Shown one piece after another: positions 11,180 to 21,439 of a stretch of 64,000 bases of DNA (position 1 is the first letter of the stretch; each line of letters starts with the position of its first letter). The notes beneath the pieces were generated by a model. It saw nothing but the letters and a program-made list of their open reading frames with translations, ran no database searches and was not told the origin of the DNA. Source of the stretch: Siphonodentalium dalli. Its lineage: Eukaryota; Mollusca; Scaphopoda; Gadilida; Siphonodentaliidae. The stretch covers positions 157,228,875-157,292,874 of the forward strand of contig CP136062.1 in NCBI GenBank assembly GCA_032622095.1, written 5' to 3'. Position numbers and translations under genes: made by a program.

Positions 11180-12785
11180 CTGCATGAAGTCATGATATAA
11201 TGTATAACTTCCACAGCGGTTTGCAGTCAAGACAGCTAGCAACACACAACATAAAACACAGAACACACTTTACTAAACGCATCTCTGTTTTGTAATGCTA
11301 AACTATGTCAATACAGATGCGTCTCTGAAAGTGGCGCGCTCGCTTCCAATGTAACTGTTTAACGCGTGTTTAAAGACAAGCCCTTTGCTGATACAGATTT
11401 ACGTATATATCAATAACCAGAGGTCCACAGAACAATATTTGGCCCCATGCATAATAGAACTTAATCCTACAGACAGGTATCCAACTTTAAACACATTAAA
11501 AACAACCATTTTTTTAAAATCCACAAACCTGTTAAAAGTACAAAAACTTAATTTGTGTTACTCGAACGCCTCGCATACAGGGAGAGATATATTATTACTA
11601 TTCAGTTACCGTTCGACATGACGCCCACACAAGCTCAGTCAAAGCCTTGTTTGTATACAGACTCGCGCATCAAAGACACTCTCAATGGTAAGTGGCATAT
11701 ATGCTTTACATCATTCGATGCGGAATTATTTGCTGGTCCACCCGAACCAATCGGCCACATCACGACCCCATACCTCTCGTATTTATTTAAAATATCAGTT
11801 TCATAAATCCGGAAGCAAATTTCCAAATTCCAAAAAAAAGCCATATAATGTACGTATAACATCAACCATGCGTAAAGTGATCGGTGATTACTCTAGAGTG
11901 GACTTCGGAAATTTACCACTGCGATAATTCACTGTAAGGTTTACTACGTCAAGAAGGCCATAAACTACGCGATGTGTATAAAGAATAAAGACGTTTTATA
12001 TATGAGCGGATATTAGACGCATGTACCGTTTCATGTTTGTATAATCATGTTGCTGTTATGACAAATATATGTGTATGAACATGGAAGTACTTTCGACAAC
12101 TTTGACATTTATGGCCGCCAGTTTGGTCGCCATCGTGGTTCCCTACTCAATTACAAACGAATGCTTTGTTGAAATATTTCACACTCACGTAGGTATGGCT
12201 GGACACGATTATCCATGGCGTAACAATAACGCCCATTGATGTGAGTAAATAAAGAAATACGGACGAATAATCAAATTCCAGTCGCCATTTATGCCACGCT
12301 CTTGGATTTGGATGACCATTTCTTTAATTAGATTTAAGGAAATACTTCGCCTCAGTGTTCCCTACTCAACTGTCACCATGGATGGAACTGTCGTAAAAAT
12401 AACGGCCGTTGATGTGCATATGGGGACATTTCGGTTATTTTTCAATATCTTGTCGCATTTTGACCGCAATGTTAGATTTGTTTGTTTGTAGAACAATTGT
12501 AAAACAATTCGCACACGTGTTAATTCCAATCTAAACTGTTAGCATGGATGGAGTAGCCGTGATTTATGGTCGCCATTTTGGACGCCATCTTAGATTTGGG
12601 TGAAGATTCCTCATCTCAAATGTTAGAGGAATACTAGCATGAGTATCTCCCACACAGCTATACACATTGGTGGAGTTTTCATAACAATAACACAGCCAAA
12701 TAAGCAAAACAGACATCACAATTAACATCATACCGGCTTTAAAAATAATTGACCCACAATGCATACGGTATTCGTCAATGACTCT
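11180..12785. other. Intron 2 of the host gene, 3' part, with degenerate ~230-bp repeats
   Basis: No exon is supported here. From about 12105 to 12600 there are two to three degenerate copies of a unit of roughly 230 bp containing GTCGCCATTT, TTGGATTTGG and CCCTACTCAA, ending against the LINE. A minus-strand frame at 12564-12869 predicts a membrane segment but overlaps LINE ORF1 and has no credible splice context. Confidence 0.45.
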
Positions 12786-12854
12786 TCCGTGTGATATACA
12801 ATTACGCCAAGTTGTCCATGATTTTCCACAGGAAGAAACCGACCGATTGTTGCT

Positions 12855-13382
12855 ATGTTTAGTCATCATAAGGACCGAGAACTTGTCCGAAGTCGTAGTG
12901 GACGTTTAAAGGGCAGCAGGATGTACATATACGAACAATTCCCTGAGGAAATCGAGAAAAGAAGGAAGGAACTTTATCCTCACGCAAATAAAGCAAGGCG
13001 GCAGAACCACCGTGTTAACATGGTAAAGTACAGACTCTGTATTGATGGCAAATTATTTAGTTTGATGGAGGAGGAGGAATCGGAAGAAAGACGAAACGTC
13101 CAAACTGACAAACCAAATGGTGACCGTTCTGTCCGGCCAAAAGACAAGAACAGCAAAAAATTTCCTAACAATCGAATGCAAGATGCACGTAGTGACGACG
13201 GCCGACAAATCGACTTTAGACCATCTGGTTATATCCATCCAAATGACAGGAAGAACGAGACATTACTAAGTGAGCGTTCTCCAAACTTTCCACCAGAAAA
13301 TAGCATGCGCGACAGAAGCCTCGGTACCCCACCCTCGTTCGAGAATAAACGACAAAGAACAACATCGACACCAAAGCAATAG
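12855..13382 (+). CDS. LINE ORF1, RNA-binding C-terminal region
   Basis: The 175-residue frame from the ATG at 12855 contains HKDRELVRSRSGRLKGS, then IYEQFPEEIEKRRKELYP and a later YRLCIDGKLF. This is the conserved C-terminal pattern of L1-type ORF1 proteins (RNA-binding chaperone of the retrotransposition particle). Upstream in the same frame RNRPIVA continues the family pattern until a TGA at 12819, so the true ORF1 probably started further upstream and the ATG used here is only the first available. After the domain comes a hydrophilic Arg/Asp/Pro-rich tail. The frame ends with TAG at 13380-13382 and ORF2 follows in the same frame without an ATG. Confidence 0.75.
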   Translation: MFSHHKDRELVRSRSGRLKGSRMYIYEQFPEEIEKRRKELYPHANKARRQNHRVNMVKYRLCIDGKLFSLMEEEESEERRNVQTDKPNGDRSVRPKDKNSKKFPNNRMQDARSDDGRQIDFRPSGYIHPNDRKNETLLSERSPNFPPENSMRDRSLGTPPSFENKRQRTTSTPKQ

Positions 13383-16116
13383 GGACTCGGCGGTGACCCT
13401 CAAATAAACACTGATCAGTCAGAAATACTGAATCTGATCACACACAAAACTCTTAGTATAATACTACTTAATGTATGTGGTTTGATTCCAAGGACAAATT
13501 GTCCAGAATTTTGTGATTTGTTGACAAAATATGATATTATTGGATTGTGCGAAACTAAAACTGACAACGCTGATATTGTAAATATCCCTGGATATAAGTC
13601 AGTCTTGAGTAATCGCAAATCACTCGCTCACGTCAAGTCTGGTGGTATTTGTCTTTTGCTCAAGACAGAACTTGAATCGTCTTTCGAAATCTTAGAAAGT
13701 GAATCTAAAGACGTCATCTTGTTTAAGATACATAGACGTACAAAGAAACGCTCTTTTGATTTGATTTTCGGATTAACATATATCCCACCAGAAAGTAGTG
13801 ATTATGCACGTCCTGCTATATTTACTGAATTAGAGCAGAAAAAACTTAAATATTCCAATAATGATAACTATATATGCATGTTTGGTGATTTTAACAGCAG
13901 GATTGGTCAAATCGACGAAACTGCTGATAAAATGACACAACGTGACGACGATCGTGAAAGCTTTCTCGATATTCCACATAGAGTTATCTCGCATGGCATA
14001 CAACCAAGAAAATCTGTCGACCACGTCGTCAACGGATATGGTAAAAAGCTCATTGAACTATGTAACAATTCTGAAATGGTAATACTGAATGTGCGCGTAT
14101 GGCGCGATAAATACTCCGGTAATGCTACGTGTAGAGGTGTAAGCGTAATTGATTATTTCATATCAACTCACGAATTTATGACAATGTTCTGTGATTTATA
14201 TGTCCACCCATTTTCGCCCCTTGTGTCAGATGTACATAGCGCAGTTGAATTAACGATTAGTTGTGATGGTAGTTCAGAAATCACTACAAAGAATAAAACA
14301 AAACATACGAATATCTCCCCGCGACTCTGGAAATCGGGCGGAAGTATCCCTTTTCGTAATGATATTGATCAATCCATGATCTCTACCATAAAGGAAACCA
14401 TTATTAATTGTAGGAATGGATCAGATTTATTCACGCAAGAAAAAAACAATACTATTGCTACCGATATCCAAGAAACCTTTTGTAAAGCAGCCGAATTGAC
14501 ATTTGGAAGAACCGGATCCAAATCCGGTAATATTAGGCTAAATAAACCGTGGTTTAACGCTGAGTGCAGGATGGCTAGAGCACATTATAATAATGCTCGA
14601 AAATATTTCTGTAAGATACCGTCAGAAGAAAACAAACACACACTACGCGAATCAATTAAAACCTATCGCAAAACACTAAAAACAAATGTTACAAAATATA
14701 AGAATAATATCTCACGGAAAATAAGACAGGCCAACGAAAATAACCCAAAAGAATTTTGGAATATTCTTAATGAGAAGTCCTGTAATTCACCGAATGTATG
14801 TCTTAACGATATGTATAATTATCTCACCAATAACAAAGCGAACGATGACACCGGTCAATTATTTAGTTGCGACATACAAGACGAAAACGATATTCTTGAT
14901 ATGCCGATCACCGAACATGAAATAATCAACGCATTAGCTTGTCTAAAAAACGGAAAGTGTCATGGAATAGATAATATTCGAAACGAACATATCAAAAATA
15001 CCATAGATGTAATGTTACCGATATATACTGAATGGTTTAATTTAATATTTTGTACAGGAATAATACCAGAAGACTGGCTAACCGGCATTGCAGTTCCAAT
15101 ATTTAAAAACAAAGGTGATGACAGTAAACCAGAAAATTATAGACCAATTACAATACTGAGTTGTCTCGGAAAGTTATTCACCAAAGTGATTAATACGCGA
15201 CTTACAAAGTTCTCAGAATCATCAAACCTTATAAACATGAATCAGGCCGGATTTAGAAAAGGTTTTTCAACAACAGACCATATCATGTCGTTACATCTTT
15301 TGACTAACATATATCGCGATTCTGGAAAAAAACTATTTTGCACTTTCGTAGATTTTAAGCAGGCATTTGACACAGTTTGGAGAACAGGGCTCTGGCAAAA
15401 AATGCTGACAGTCGGAATAAACGGCCGCTGTTTTAAATTTATAAAAAATATGTATAACGAGGTAAAATCTAAAATAAGAATAGATGGTAGTTATTCTGAA
15501 ACTTATAGAAATCACATTGGGGTTTTACAGGGTGAAAACCTTTCATCTTTCTTATTTTCTCTGTACCTCAATGATCTGGAAGATTATCTAATCAGTAACC
15601 ATGTTCCTAATCTGAAATTAATAGAGAACGACGTACAGAAGGAACTAGGTGTCTATTTGAAATTAATAATCTTATTGTATGCTGACGATACCGTCATTTT
15701 CGCTGAAACTGCAAAAGACATGCGTGTGGCAATGACAACCTTTTCTGAATACTGCTCCTTTTGGAAACTTCAGGTTAATGTCAATAAAACAAAACGGATG
15801 GTTTTCGGTGGCAAAAGGATTCCAAAATCTCGTATCATGTTTAACGGACAACCTTTGGAAATTGTTTCTCATTTCACGTACCTTGGAATAATCTTTAACA
15901 GATCCAGTTCTTATTCCAAAACGATTAAGCAACTCTTAAACAAAGCAAACAGAGCTATGTTTGGCCTGCTAAATAAAGCGCGAAAGATGAATATTCCCCC
16001 GGATCTGCAAATTGAACTATTTGCAAAAACTGTAAAACCGATTCTGCTGTATGGGTGCGAAATATGGGGCTTCCAGCACCACGAAGATCTTGAGAAACTA
16101 CAGCTAAATTTTTAAA
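13383..16116 (+). CDS. LINE ORF2: endonuclease and reverse transcriptase
   Basis: Homology to the endonuclease begins at about 13449 (LSIILLNVCGL) directly downstream of the ORF1 stop. Endonuclease motifs are LCETK (about 13547), GDFNSR at 13884 and SDVHSAVEL near 14227. The RT domain shows NYRPITILSCLGKLFTKVI (about 15138), NQAGFRKGFSTTDH, FVDFKQAFDTVW (motif A, about 15346), GVLQGENLSSFLFS (motif B) and LLYADDTVIF with the YADD box at 15678. No in-frame ATG occurs between 13383 and the ATG inside ICMFGDFN (about 13878), so no full-length ORF2 start exists. Translation would need UAG readthrough, re-initiation at a non-AUG codon, or loss of an ancestral start. The frame ends at a one-base shift. 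Confidence 0.9.
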
Positions 16117-16866
16117 ATATGTCCAGGGCTGAAACCAAGCACACCAAGTGTTATGGTATATGGTGAAACAGGTGTATACCCAATTGTGATTGATATTAAA
16201 TGTAGAATTTTAAACTATTGGGCTAATCTTGTTTTTAATAATAATAATATGAAGATTAACAAGATACTGTACGAATACTCCCTGCATAGGTCAATAGGAC
16301 AACAACATTATGACCCATGGATTAGCCATATTGAACATCTTTTATCGGAATTAGGTTTGTCAGATATATGGATCAATAAATTTTCAGAAAGTAGCAATCC
16401 CCGCTGGTTTAAAGAACACATCAAGACCACATTTGAGAACCAATTTAAGATAAAATGGAAAAATTATATTAAAAACATGAATAAATGTAGAACGTATAGG
16501 CTTTTTAAGATAAGATTTGGCAGAGAAAAATACCTCTCAGTATTAAACCAAAGAACAGCGCAAACATTGTCAAACTTTCGATGTTCCAACCATTGGCTCC
16601 CAATAGAAACCGGATCATGGCACAATATATACATAGATAAAAGAGTTTGCACATTATGCGACAGTAAACCGATTGGAGACGAGTACCACTATCTATTTGA
16701 GTGTCCGGAAATTAGCTCGCTCAGAAGACGTTTCCTCCCATCATCATTAACTGAACTCAATAATTTGTTTGGCTTTGAAAAAATAATGAATCCGAAAGAT
16801 ATAGTACCATTAAATAAATTATGTTGTTTTATCACACAACTTACCAGAAAATTGGATCACCGCTGA
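16117..16866 (+). CDS. LINE ORF2 C-terminal segment, separated by a frameshift
   Basis: The ORF2 product continues without loss of homology in the next frame. Across the T5A4 run at 16108-16116, text equivalent to PGLKPSTPSVMVYGETG resumes, so a single-base deletion or sequencing error in a homopolymer is the likely cause. The segment ends with VCTLCDSKPIGDEYHYLFECP (about 16645-16705), a Cys-x2-Cys plus His/Cys pattern found at the end of many LINE ORF2 proteins, and a stop at 16864-16866. Taken with the upstream frame, ORF2 was about 1120 residues. Confidence 0.85.
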   Translation: MCPGLKPSTPSVMVYGETGVYPIVIDIKCRILNYWANLVFNNNNMKINKILYEYSLHRSIGQQHYDPWISHIEHLLSELGLSDIWINKFSESSNPRWFKEHIKTTFENQFKIKWKNYIKNMNKCRTYRLFKIRFGREKYLSVLNQRTAQTLSNFRCSNHWLPIETGSWHNIYIDKRVCTLCDSKPIGDEYHYLFECPEISSLRRRFLPSSLTELNNLFGFEKIMNPKDIVPLNKLCCFITQLTRKLDHR

Positions 16867-17290
16867 GCTGAGCACATGTACGATTCTTGTTAATTCGGCG
16901 CTGGTGGGTGTGGGAGACGGACCTGTGTCTCGTGGGTTTCCCCACACCGAGCCCCGGTTAGTCGCCCTCACACACACAGCGCTGAATTGACCAAGTTGGA
17001 GATGAATTATTATCATGTTACCCATATGTATGTATGTACGTATATGTGTATGTACGCGGGTATATGTATGTATGTGTATGTATGTGCATGTGTATGTATG
17101 CATGTGTGTATGTGTATATGTATGTGTATATATATGTATGTATATATGTATGTATATGTGCGCATGTATGTGTGTCCCTCTTGTCTGCACCTCTTGACAT
17201 TGAATGTGTTATGTTCTTCATATATATATGGCTCTATTGTCGCATTATACTTGTATATATGTGATTTATGGGCAATAAAACATTGAAGAA
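16867..17290 (+). other. LINE 3' UTR with GC-rich hairpin and ATGT microsatellite
   Basis: After the stop comes a GC-rich block (about 16890-16980) with pairing between GTGTGGGAGA-type and TTTCCCCACAC text. A (TATG)n-type microsatellite follows at 17024-17175, then a closing segment with AATAAAA at about 17273. The microsatellite alone gives several long repetitive frames on both strands that are not genes. Confidence 0.7.
17024..17175. repeat. (ATGT)n microsatellite
   Basis: About 150 bp of TATG/TGTA repeats with interruptions, within the LINE 3' UTR. Confidence 0.9.
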
Positions 17291-18717
17291 ACAAAGCCCC
17301 CAACGTGGCCGTCATATTGGATTTTGGTGTCTGAAATATATATATATATATATATATATATAAGCACAACGAATCATGTGAAAACATGAACACTTAAGTG
17401 GGGTTCGCTTGAGTCATGTGGCAACATATATCGACCAATATATCTTGACTAACAGTATATAGTCGGTGACCAATCAAAACGCCGTATCTCCGAGTTTTCA
17501 AATTGTACAAGATAGACAAAAACTGATTTTGAACGAACAAGAGCATGTAAATCGTACGAATGTGGTATAAAATTGTCCATGCTGTATCCATGGATATACT
17601 ATTTGTGCTTAACGTACTTTCTGTCACAAAATGTGCAAAATAATTGACATTATCGTGCAATTAAGCAATTTGGTATCATAAAGATAAGGCAAAAATGGTG
17701 CAACGCTCTTCAGCAGTGGTATATTTAAATAAACTTGCAAATGTCGACGACGAAGAAGAATTGGTGTCGTATGTACGAAGTACATACAATATCGTACATC
17801 ACAAAATCACAACATTGTTGTTTACTAACTGACATCAATGTGTATGTGGTGTCATTACATGCATGTACACTAAAGTTCCCCTGCAGCTCCAGAGCGTCGC
17901 AGTTAGTATCATTCAATTCACCCATACCGAACTGGCATTTACTCCAGAGTAGACGTTTCCATTCAATTCACCCATACCGTACTGGCATTTACTCCAGAGT
18001 GGACGTTTCCATTCAGTTCTGAATTTCAGCTGGAATGGTCTATTAAATGCAAAGGAAACCACACCACTAAAATAGGAACGGGCGGGTTCATGGATTGACT
18101 ACATATTGTATTCTGAAAAGTATCCTCATACAATTCTCTTACACGTGCAGATATTACTGAAGTCGTCGTGCATGGCTGGCGTACCAACACACAGAGTGTT
18201 TATGCCAATTTAAATGTGACGTTCTAAACGACATACCAGTACGGCGACAAGATTGCTTGATAAATACGACAGTATCAAATTAATGTTTTTTCAAAAGAAA
18301 TCCTTCCACAAAATCACGCAATCGTTAATAACGGCGATCTGCACAGCTTATGTAACTCAATAGTTACCGATATATACAGCGAGCCCCCCAATACAACGGT
18401 CCCAATATATTAAGAAATATAAACTATATACCACAATCCGATGGGCAAACATTGAGAAGTGCTTATGCGATATCAAATTAATGGCAGGACCAACTAGTTT
18501 TTAAAACCTGCATTCTCCCCTGTCAGATAGCATCCAATTTCAATTAAAGCTACTTTCGCCTCGTAGACGAACATGTGTAATTTCTTTGGAGTATATAGCA
18601 AACAAGGTAATGAAAGCCTCAAGCATATTACCGAAAAAGTAATGAGCACTCAAAACTTGAACAAGGCAGCAGGGTGAATCACGAACAACGTGTATGATGA
18701 GCATCTTGTATTGTTTG
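17291..18717. other. Intron 2 of the host gene, middle, with a 50-bp duplication
   Basis: No gene. A (TA)n run lies at 17335-17362. A perfect-looking 50-bp direct duplication occurs at 17911-17960 and 17961-18010 (ATTCAATTCACCCATACC...), differing at only two positions. Confidence 0.5.
17911..18010. repeat. Tandem duplication, 2 x 50 bp
   Basis: ATTCAATTCACCCATACCG begins both units, and two substitutions distinguish them. A third unit begins at 18011 but diverges within about 8 bp. Confidence 0.9.
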
Positions 18718-18862
18718 AACATATTTTATTTGAACCCACTTTACATAATACATTTTATACATTGACAAATGGGATCTGAAAATATGATATGAGTTAATCA
18801 AAAGGGATGGGAGCACAAGTTATTCCATTTATAATTTTGCTCCTCTCCCTTAACAATATTGA
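18718..18862 (-). mobile_element. LINE/SINE 3' tail with terminal hairpin
   Basis: Read on the minus strand, a stem formed by AAGGGAGAGGAGC and GCTCCCATCCCTT (18803-18855) precedes an AAATAAAAT end at 18722-18730. The same plan, and partly the same sequence (ACATAATACATTT, ATTGACAAAT), is found at 7432-7575. No coding part remains. Confidence 0.5.
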
Positions 18863-19440
18863 AACGCATAATATGGAATTATGTTGGACTCAAAGTTAGC
18901 TTATAGTTGGAATGTAGTACCTAAATCGGGGGGGGGGAGGGGTCGATAATGAAGGTGAGGTCTAAAGTCAGTGGAAATATATCAAGGAGGGGATGTAGGT
19001 CCTATGGCGAGCTGAGCCGAGTCTGTTGATAGCAATATGGGCGAATACACGAAGATATAGTCTTATTGGGATTTTGAAAAATTTACGTCCATGGAATCTA
19101 CCGTCCTAACGATGCAATGAACGTTTGGGTATTGCTAAACACTTTGTCATTTAGAGTATTGGATACGTTGCTTTGACCAAAGAGGTTATCTTCAACCCTA
19201 TCAACGAAATTTCCATTTATAACGCATATGGTATTTGGAAGTCCAGCTTTGAATACCTGTCTGCCTATATTATTAATGAGAATATTTACTATCTCGTGTA
19301 GATTAATAGTCCTACAATCAGTTTCCTTTTGGTAAGATTATGCCGCATATAATCACTTAGATGTACCATGCAATGTTGTCTTAGGTTCATTACATTATAA
19401 TAATTATTTTGATGATAAATGAGATTTTGAAATACTTTAC
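18863..19440. other. Intron 2 of the host gene, 5' part
   Basis: No separate gene is supported. An open frame continues past the exon 2 donor to 19289, and another minus-strand frame is open from about 19330 to 19100. Neither is needed once the donor at 19440-19439 is used. A G run lies at 18930-18938. Confidence 0.5.
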
Positions 19441-19875
19441 CCAAATCATATTTGAGGTCACTCGTCAGCACCAAAAAAGAGAAGAACAATTGACGAGTTC
19501 TTGAATCACCAAGGAAAAGCATGGTCTTCCCCCGGAAATGACGACATAATTTATCTCGGGTGAAGGTCGTTGGTTGACACCGCTTATCACGAGTTACCCA
19601 TCTCGCTATCTCGCCGTGGATTTCATTCCGACGTTTCTTCCATTGTTGAAGTTCGAGAAATTGGCGGTTGCTGTATTTCCGTAGTTTCCACTTCCCGACG
19701 AAGACATTTTCGTCAAAGTTCGGACAGTTTTCGGCAACAAAGCAGATGTCACTTCGTGGGGAGTCGTAATCTTCCCGCCTCCGCTCTTGCAGCACATAAT
19801 CAATAATGGGTAGATCCTCTATTCTAGTGAAGTTTGGTCGTTCGGATTTTGGTTTTGGACTTTGATAATAACTGT
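19441..19875 (-). CDS. Host gene exon 2: SGNH/PC-esterase-like protein, GDS block
   Basis: Internal exon, residues 45-190. The acceptor is TTTCAG at 19876-19880 after an AT-rich tract, and the donor is G|GTAAAGT at 19441/19440. Both junctions are phase 1 and match exons 1 and 3. The exon encodes a charged lumenal linker, an ICFVAENCPNFDENVFVGKW segment, then the key motif GKTMLFLGDSRTRQLFFSF, residues 160-178, with Ser169 the expected nucleophile of the SGNH triad. Cysteines at 89, 95, 144 and 155 flank it. The pattern (Cys-rich WxxxxW region followed by an FxGDSxxRQ block) is that of PC-esterase, TBL and CASD1-type enzymes, which add or remove acyl groups on glycans or lipids. The substrate here is unknown. 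Confidence 0.85.
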
Positions 19876-20484
19876 CTGAAATTAAATATTAGAAAAAAAT
19901 CGATTAAACCATTTCTTTACTAAATGGATAATCCCACCAGTTATACATTTTAACGGCCCATTATTCAACTATAGAGGGTGTTCATGAAATTAAACCATAC
20001 GATAGACGGACGAAGGAATTATAAGAACGTGTCCTAATAATTCGTGGGAAATGTTCAAATAATTAGTTAAACAAAGTACGTTTGTTGAACTCATTATCAC
20101 ATTTACAAAAAGAAACTACTCGTCAATGACCATTTAATAATGAAAGTGTTAAAGATATATAATCAGATTTAACGCCTCTATATTAATATCTCGTCGGCTT
20201 CGGGGGTAAAGTTTATTTGATTCAAGTCGAGGAACCCACCCATCAAAGCTCAAAGTGATCAGATTTCGATTTTTTAAATCTGTTAGTTTTTACCACATCG
20301 CATATTTGGCGGCCTAGCAACAAATCTAATGATCTTCTTCCGGGATTTTATGGACATGCGCGGTTGCCGCCGCAATAATTCGAAAGGTCACACACTGTCA
20401 CATTTCACTGTGACATTGCATGGCGATCAGTGCTATGGTAAGTTAACTTCGGAATATAACACGATGATAAGTTAAGCCAGCAAC

Positions 20485-20650
20485 AATAAATAGAGGATCT
20501 ACAACGAGCCTCCAGTTTATAGCGGAATTTACAAAACGAGTCCAGTAAATTAGGTCTGGACCGAACCTTTGGCGAGGTCCAGCCTTAATTACTGGACGAG
20601 TTCTGTAAATTCCGCTATAAACTGGGGATGAGTTGTAGATTCTATTTATT
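20485..20650. mobile_element. Hairpin MITE-like element 2
   Basis: A 166-bp inverted repeat. The ends AATAAATAGA (20485) and TCTATTTATT (20650) are exact complements, and the arms share CCAGTTTATAGCGGAATTTA (left) with its complement on the right, interrupted by small gaps. The loop is around GGCGAGG. No coding content and no clear target duplication. Confidence 0.8.
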
Positions 20651-21399
20651 ACATGATCCAAAACCTCGACAAAACATACTTAAATCAACAAATGGGACGC
20701 GAAACTAACATCGGCTTCTATAAGGCATGCGATGACGTTTCACGTAACTGAGTTGTTTGCCCGCGTAAAGAAATAGTCTCAGATAAATAAAGACTCGTTG
20801 GCGTATTTAATGACGTATATTTAATGACATAACTTTTCAGACTCTTCGTTTATTATAGTTTGTCGGAAAATGTATGGAAGCCATAGTATTTTGAGACGTA
20901 ACGTACGGATTGTAAACAGACGATAAACCGGAAGTCAAAGGTTCCCTGTCACTATTTCCTGTTATTAAACGAACGTTTAATATCACAATGTATAGAATGG
21001 GTTTATTGAACGCAATACGGGTAGGATCATGTAATAAGTAAGGTAACTTGTGGTAGTTGGTGTGCGCATACATGATGATATACTCATTTACGAAGATATC
21101 GGTAAGCATGTTTTATTCATGCCAATAGCCATGTTATATAACAGCATGCCAGTTACGCGTGGAAATATGTTTGTTTAAATTTGTAATGACATTCGTTTGG
21201 GGGATTGAACTAAACTATCACTAAAGGCATCACCATATATGGAAGTTGCAAACCACGCTCAATCGTCTTACAAACCGTGAAGAAAAACATTATAGGACTT
21301 TTTTTCGGTAATTTGATATCGTGCGTGGTATCGTTGTGGGTATTTATTGGTAATACATAATTTTGGATAACTAACACGGTTTCTGCATGGTGAAATTCA

Positions 21400-21439
<40 letters not shown>

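Larger units (their letters stand above)
12786..17290 (+). mobile_element. Nearly complete APE-type LINE (non-LTR retrotransposon)
   Basis: Encodes an ORF1 C-terminal domain, an apurinic-type endonuclease, a reverse transcriptase and a C-terminal Cys/His finger, followed by a 3' UTR containing an ATGT microsatellite and ending at AATAAAA (about 17273). The element is inserted in intron 2 of the host gene in the opposite orientation. Its 5' end is uncertain: ORF1-like text reaches back to about 12786, but a TGA and a likely frameshift lie at about 12820. Damage is light: one frameshift near 16112 in ORF2. Insertion is therefore relatively recent compared with the DIRS copy. Confidence 0.9.

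Noticed and set aside
12564-12869. Minus-strand frame with a predicted membrane segment, considered as an alternative first exon
   Set aside because: It overlaps LINE ORF1 sequence and a degenerate repeat and has no credible donor site; the hydrophobic run is probably chance.
13380-13382. Calling the UAG a proven programmed readthrough site
   Set aside because: The context is suggestive, but one copy cannot separate readthrough from a nonsense mutation. It is kept as a finding only.
16819-17393. Several 100-codon frames on both strands
   Set aside because: They are translations of the ATGT microsatellite in the LINE 3' UTR (repeating HIHTYT or CMYVCM patterns).
19289-19440. Continuation of the exon 2 frame past the donor, and a further open minus-strand frame to about 19100
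   Set aside because: The in-phase donor GTAAAGT at 19440 joins exon 2 to exon 3 with matching phase and gives the expected GDS-to-DxxH distance. Using the continuation needs a frameshift and leaves exon 3 out of phase.
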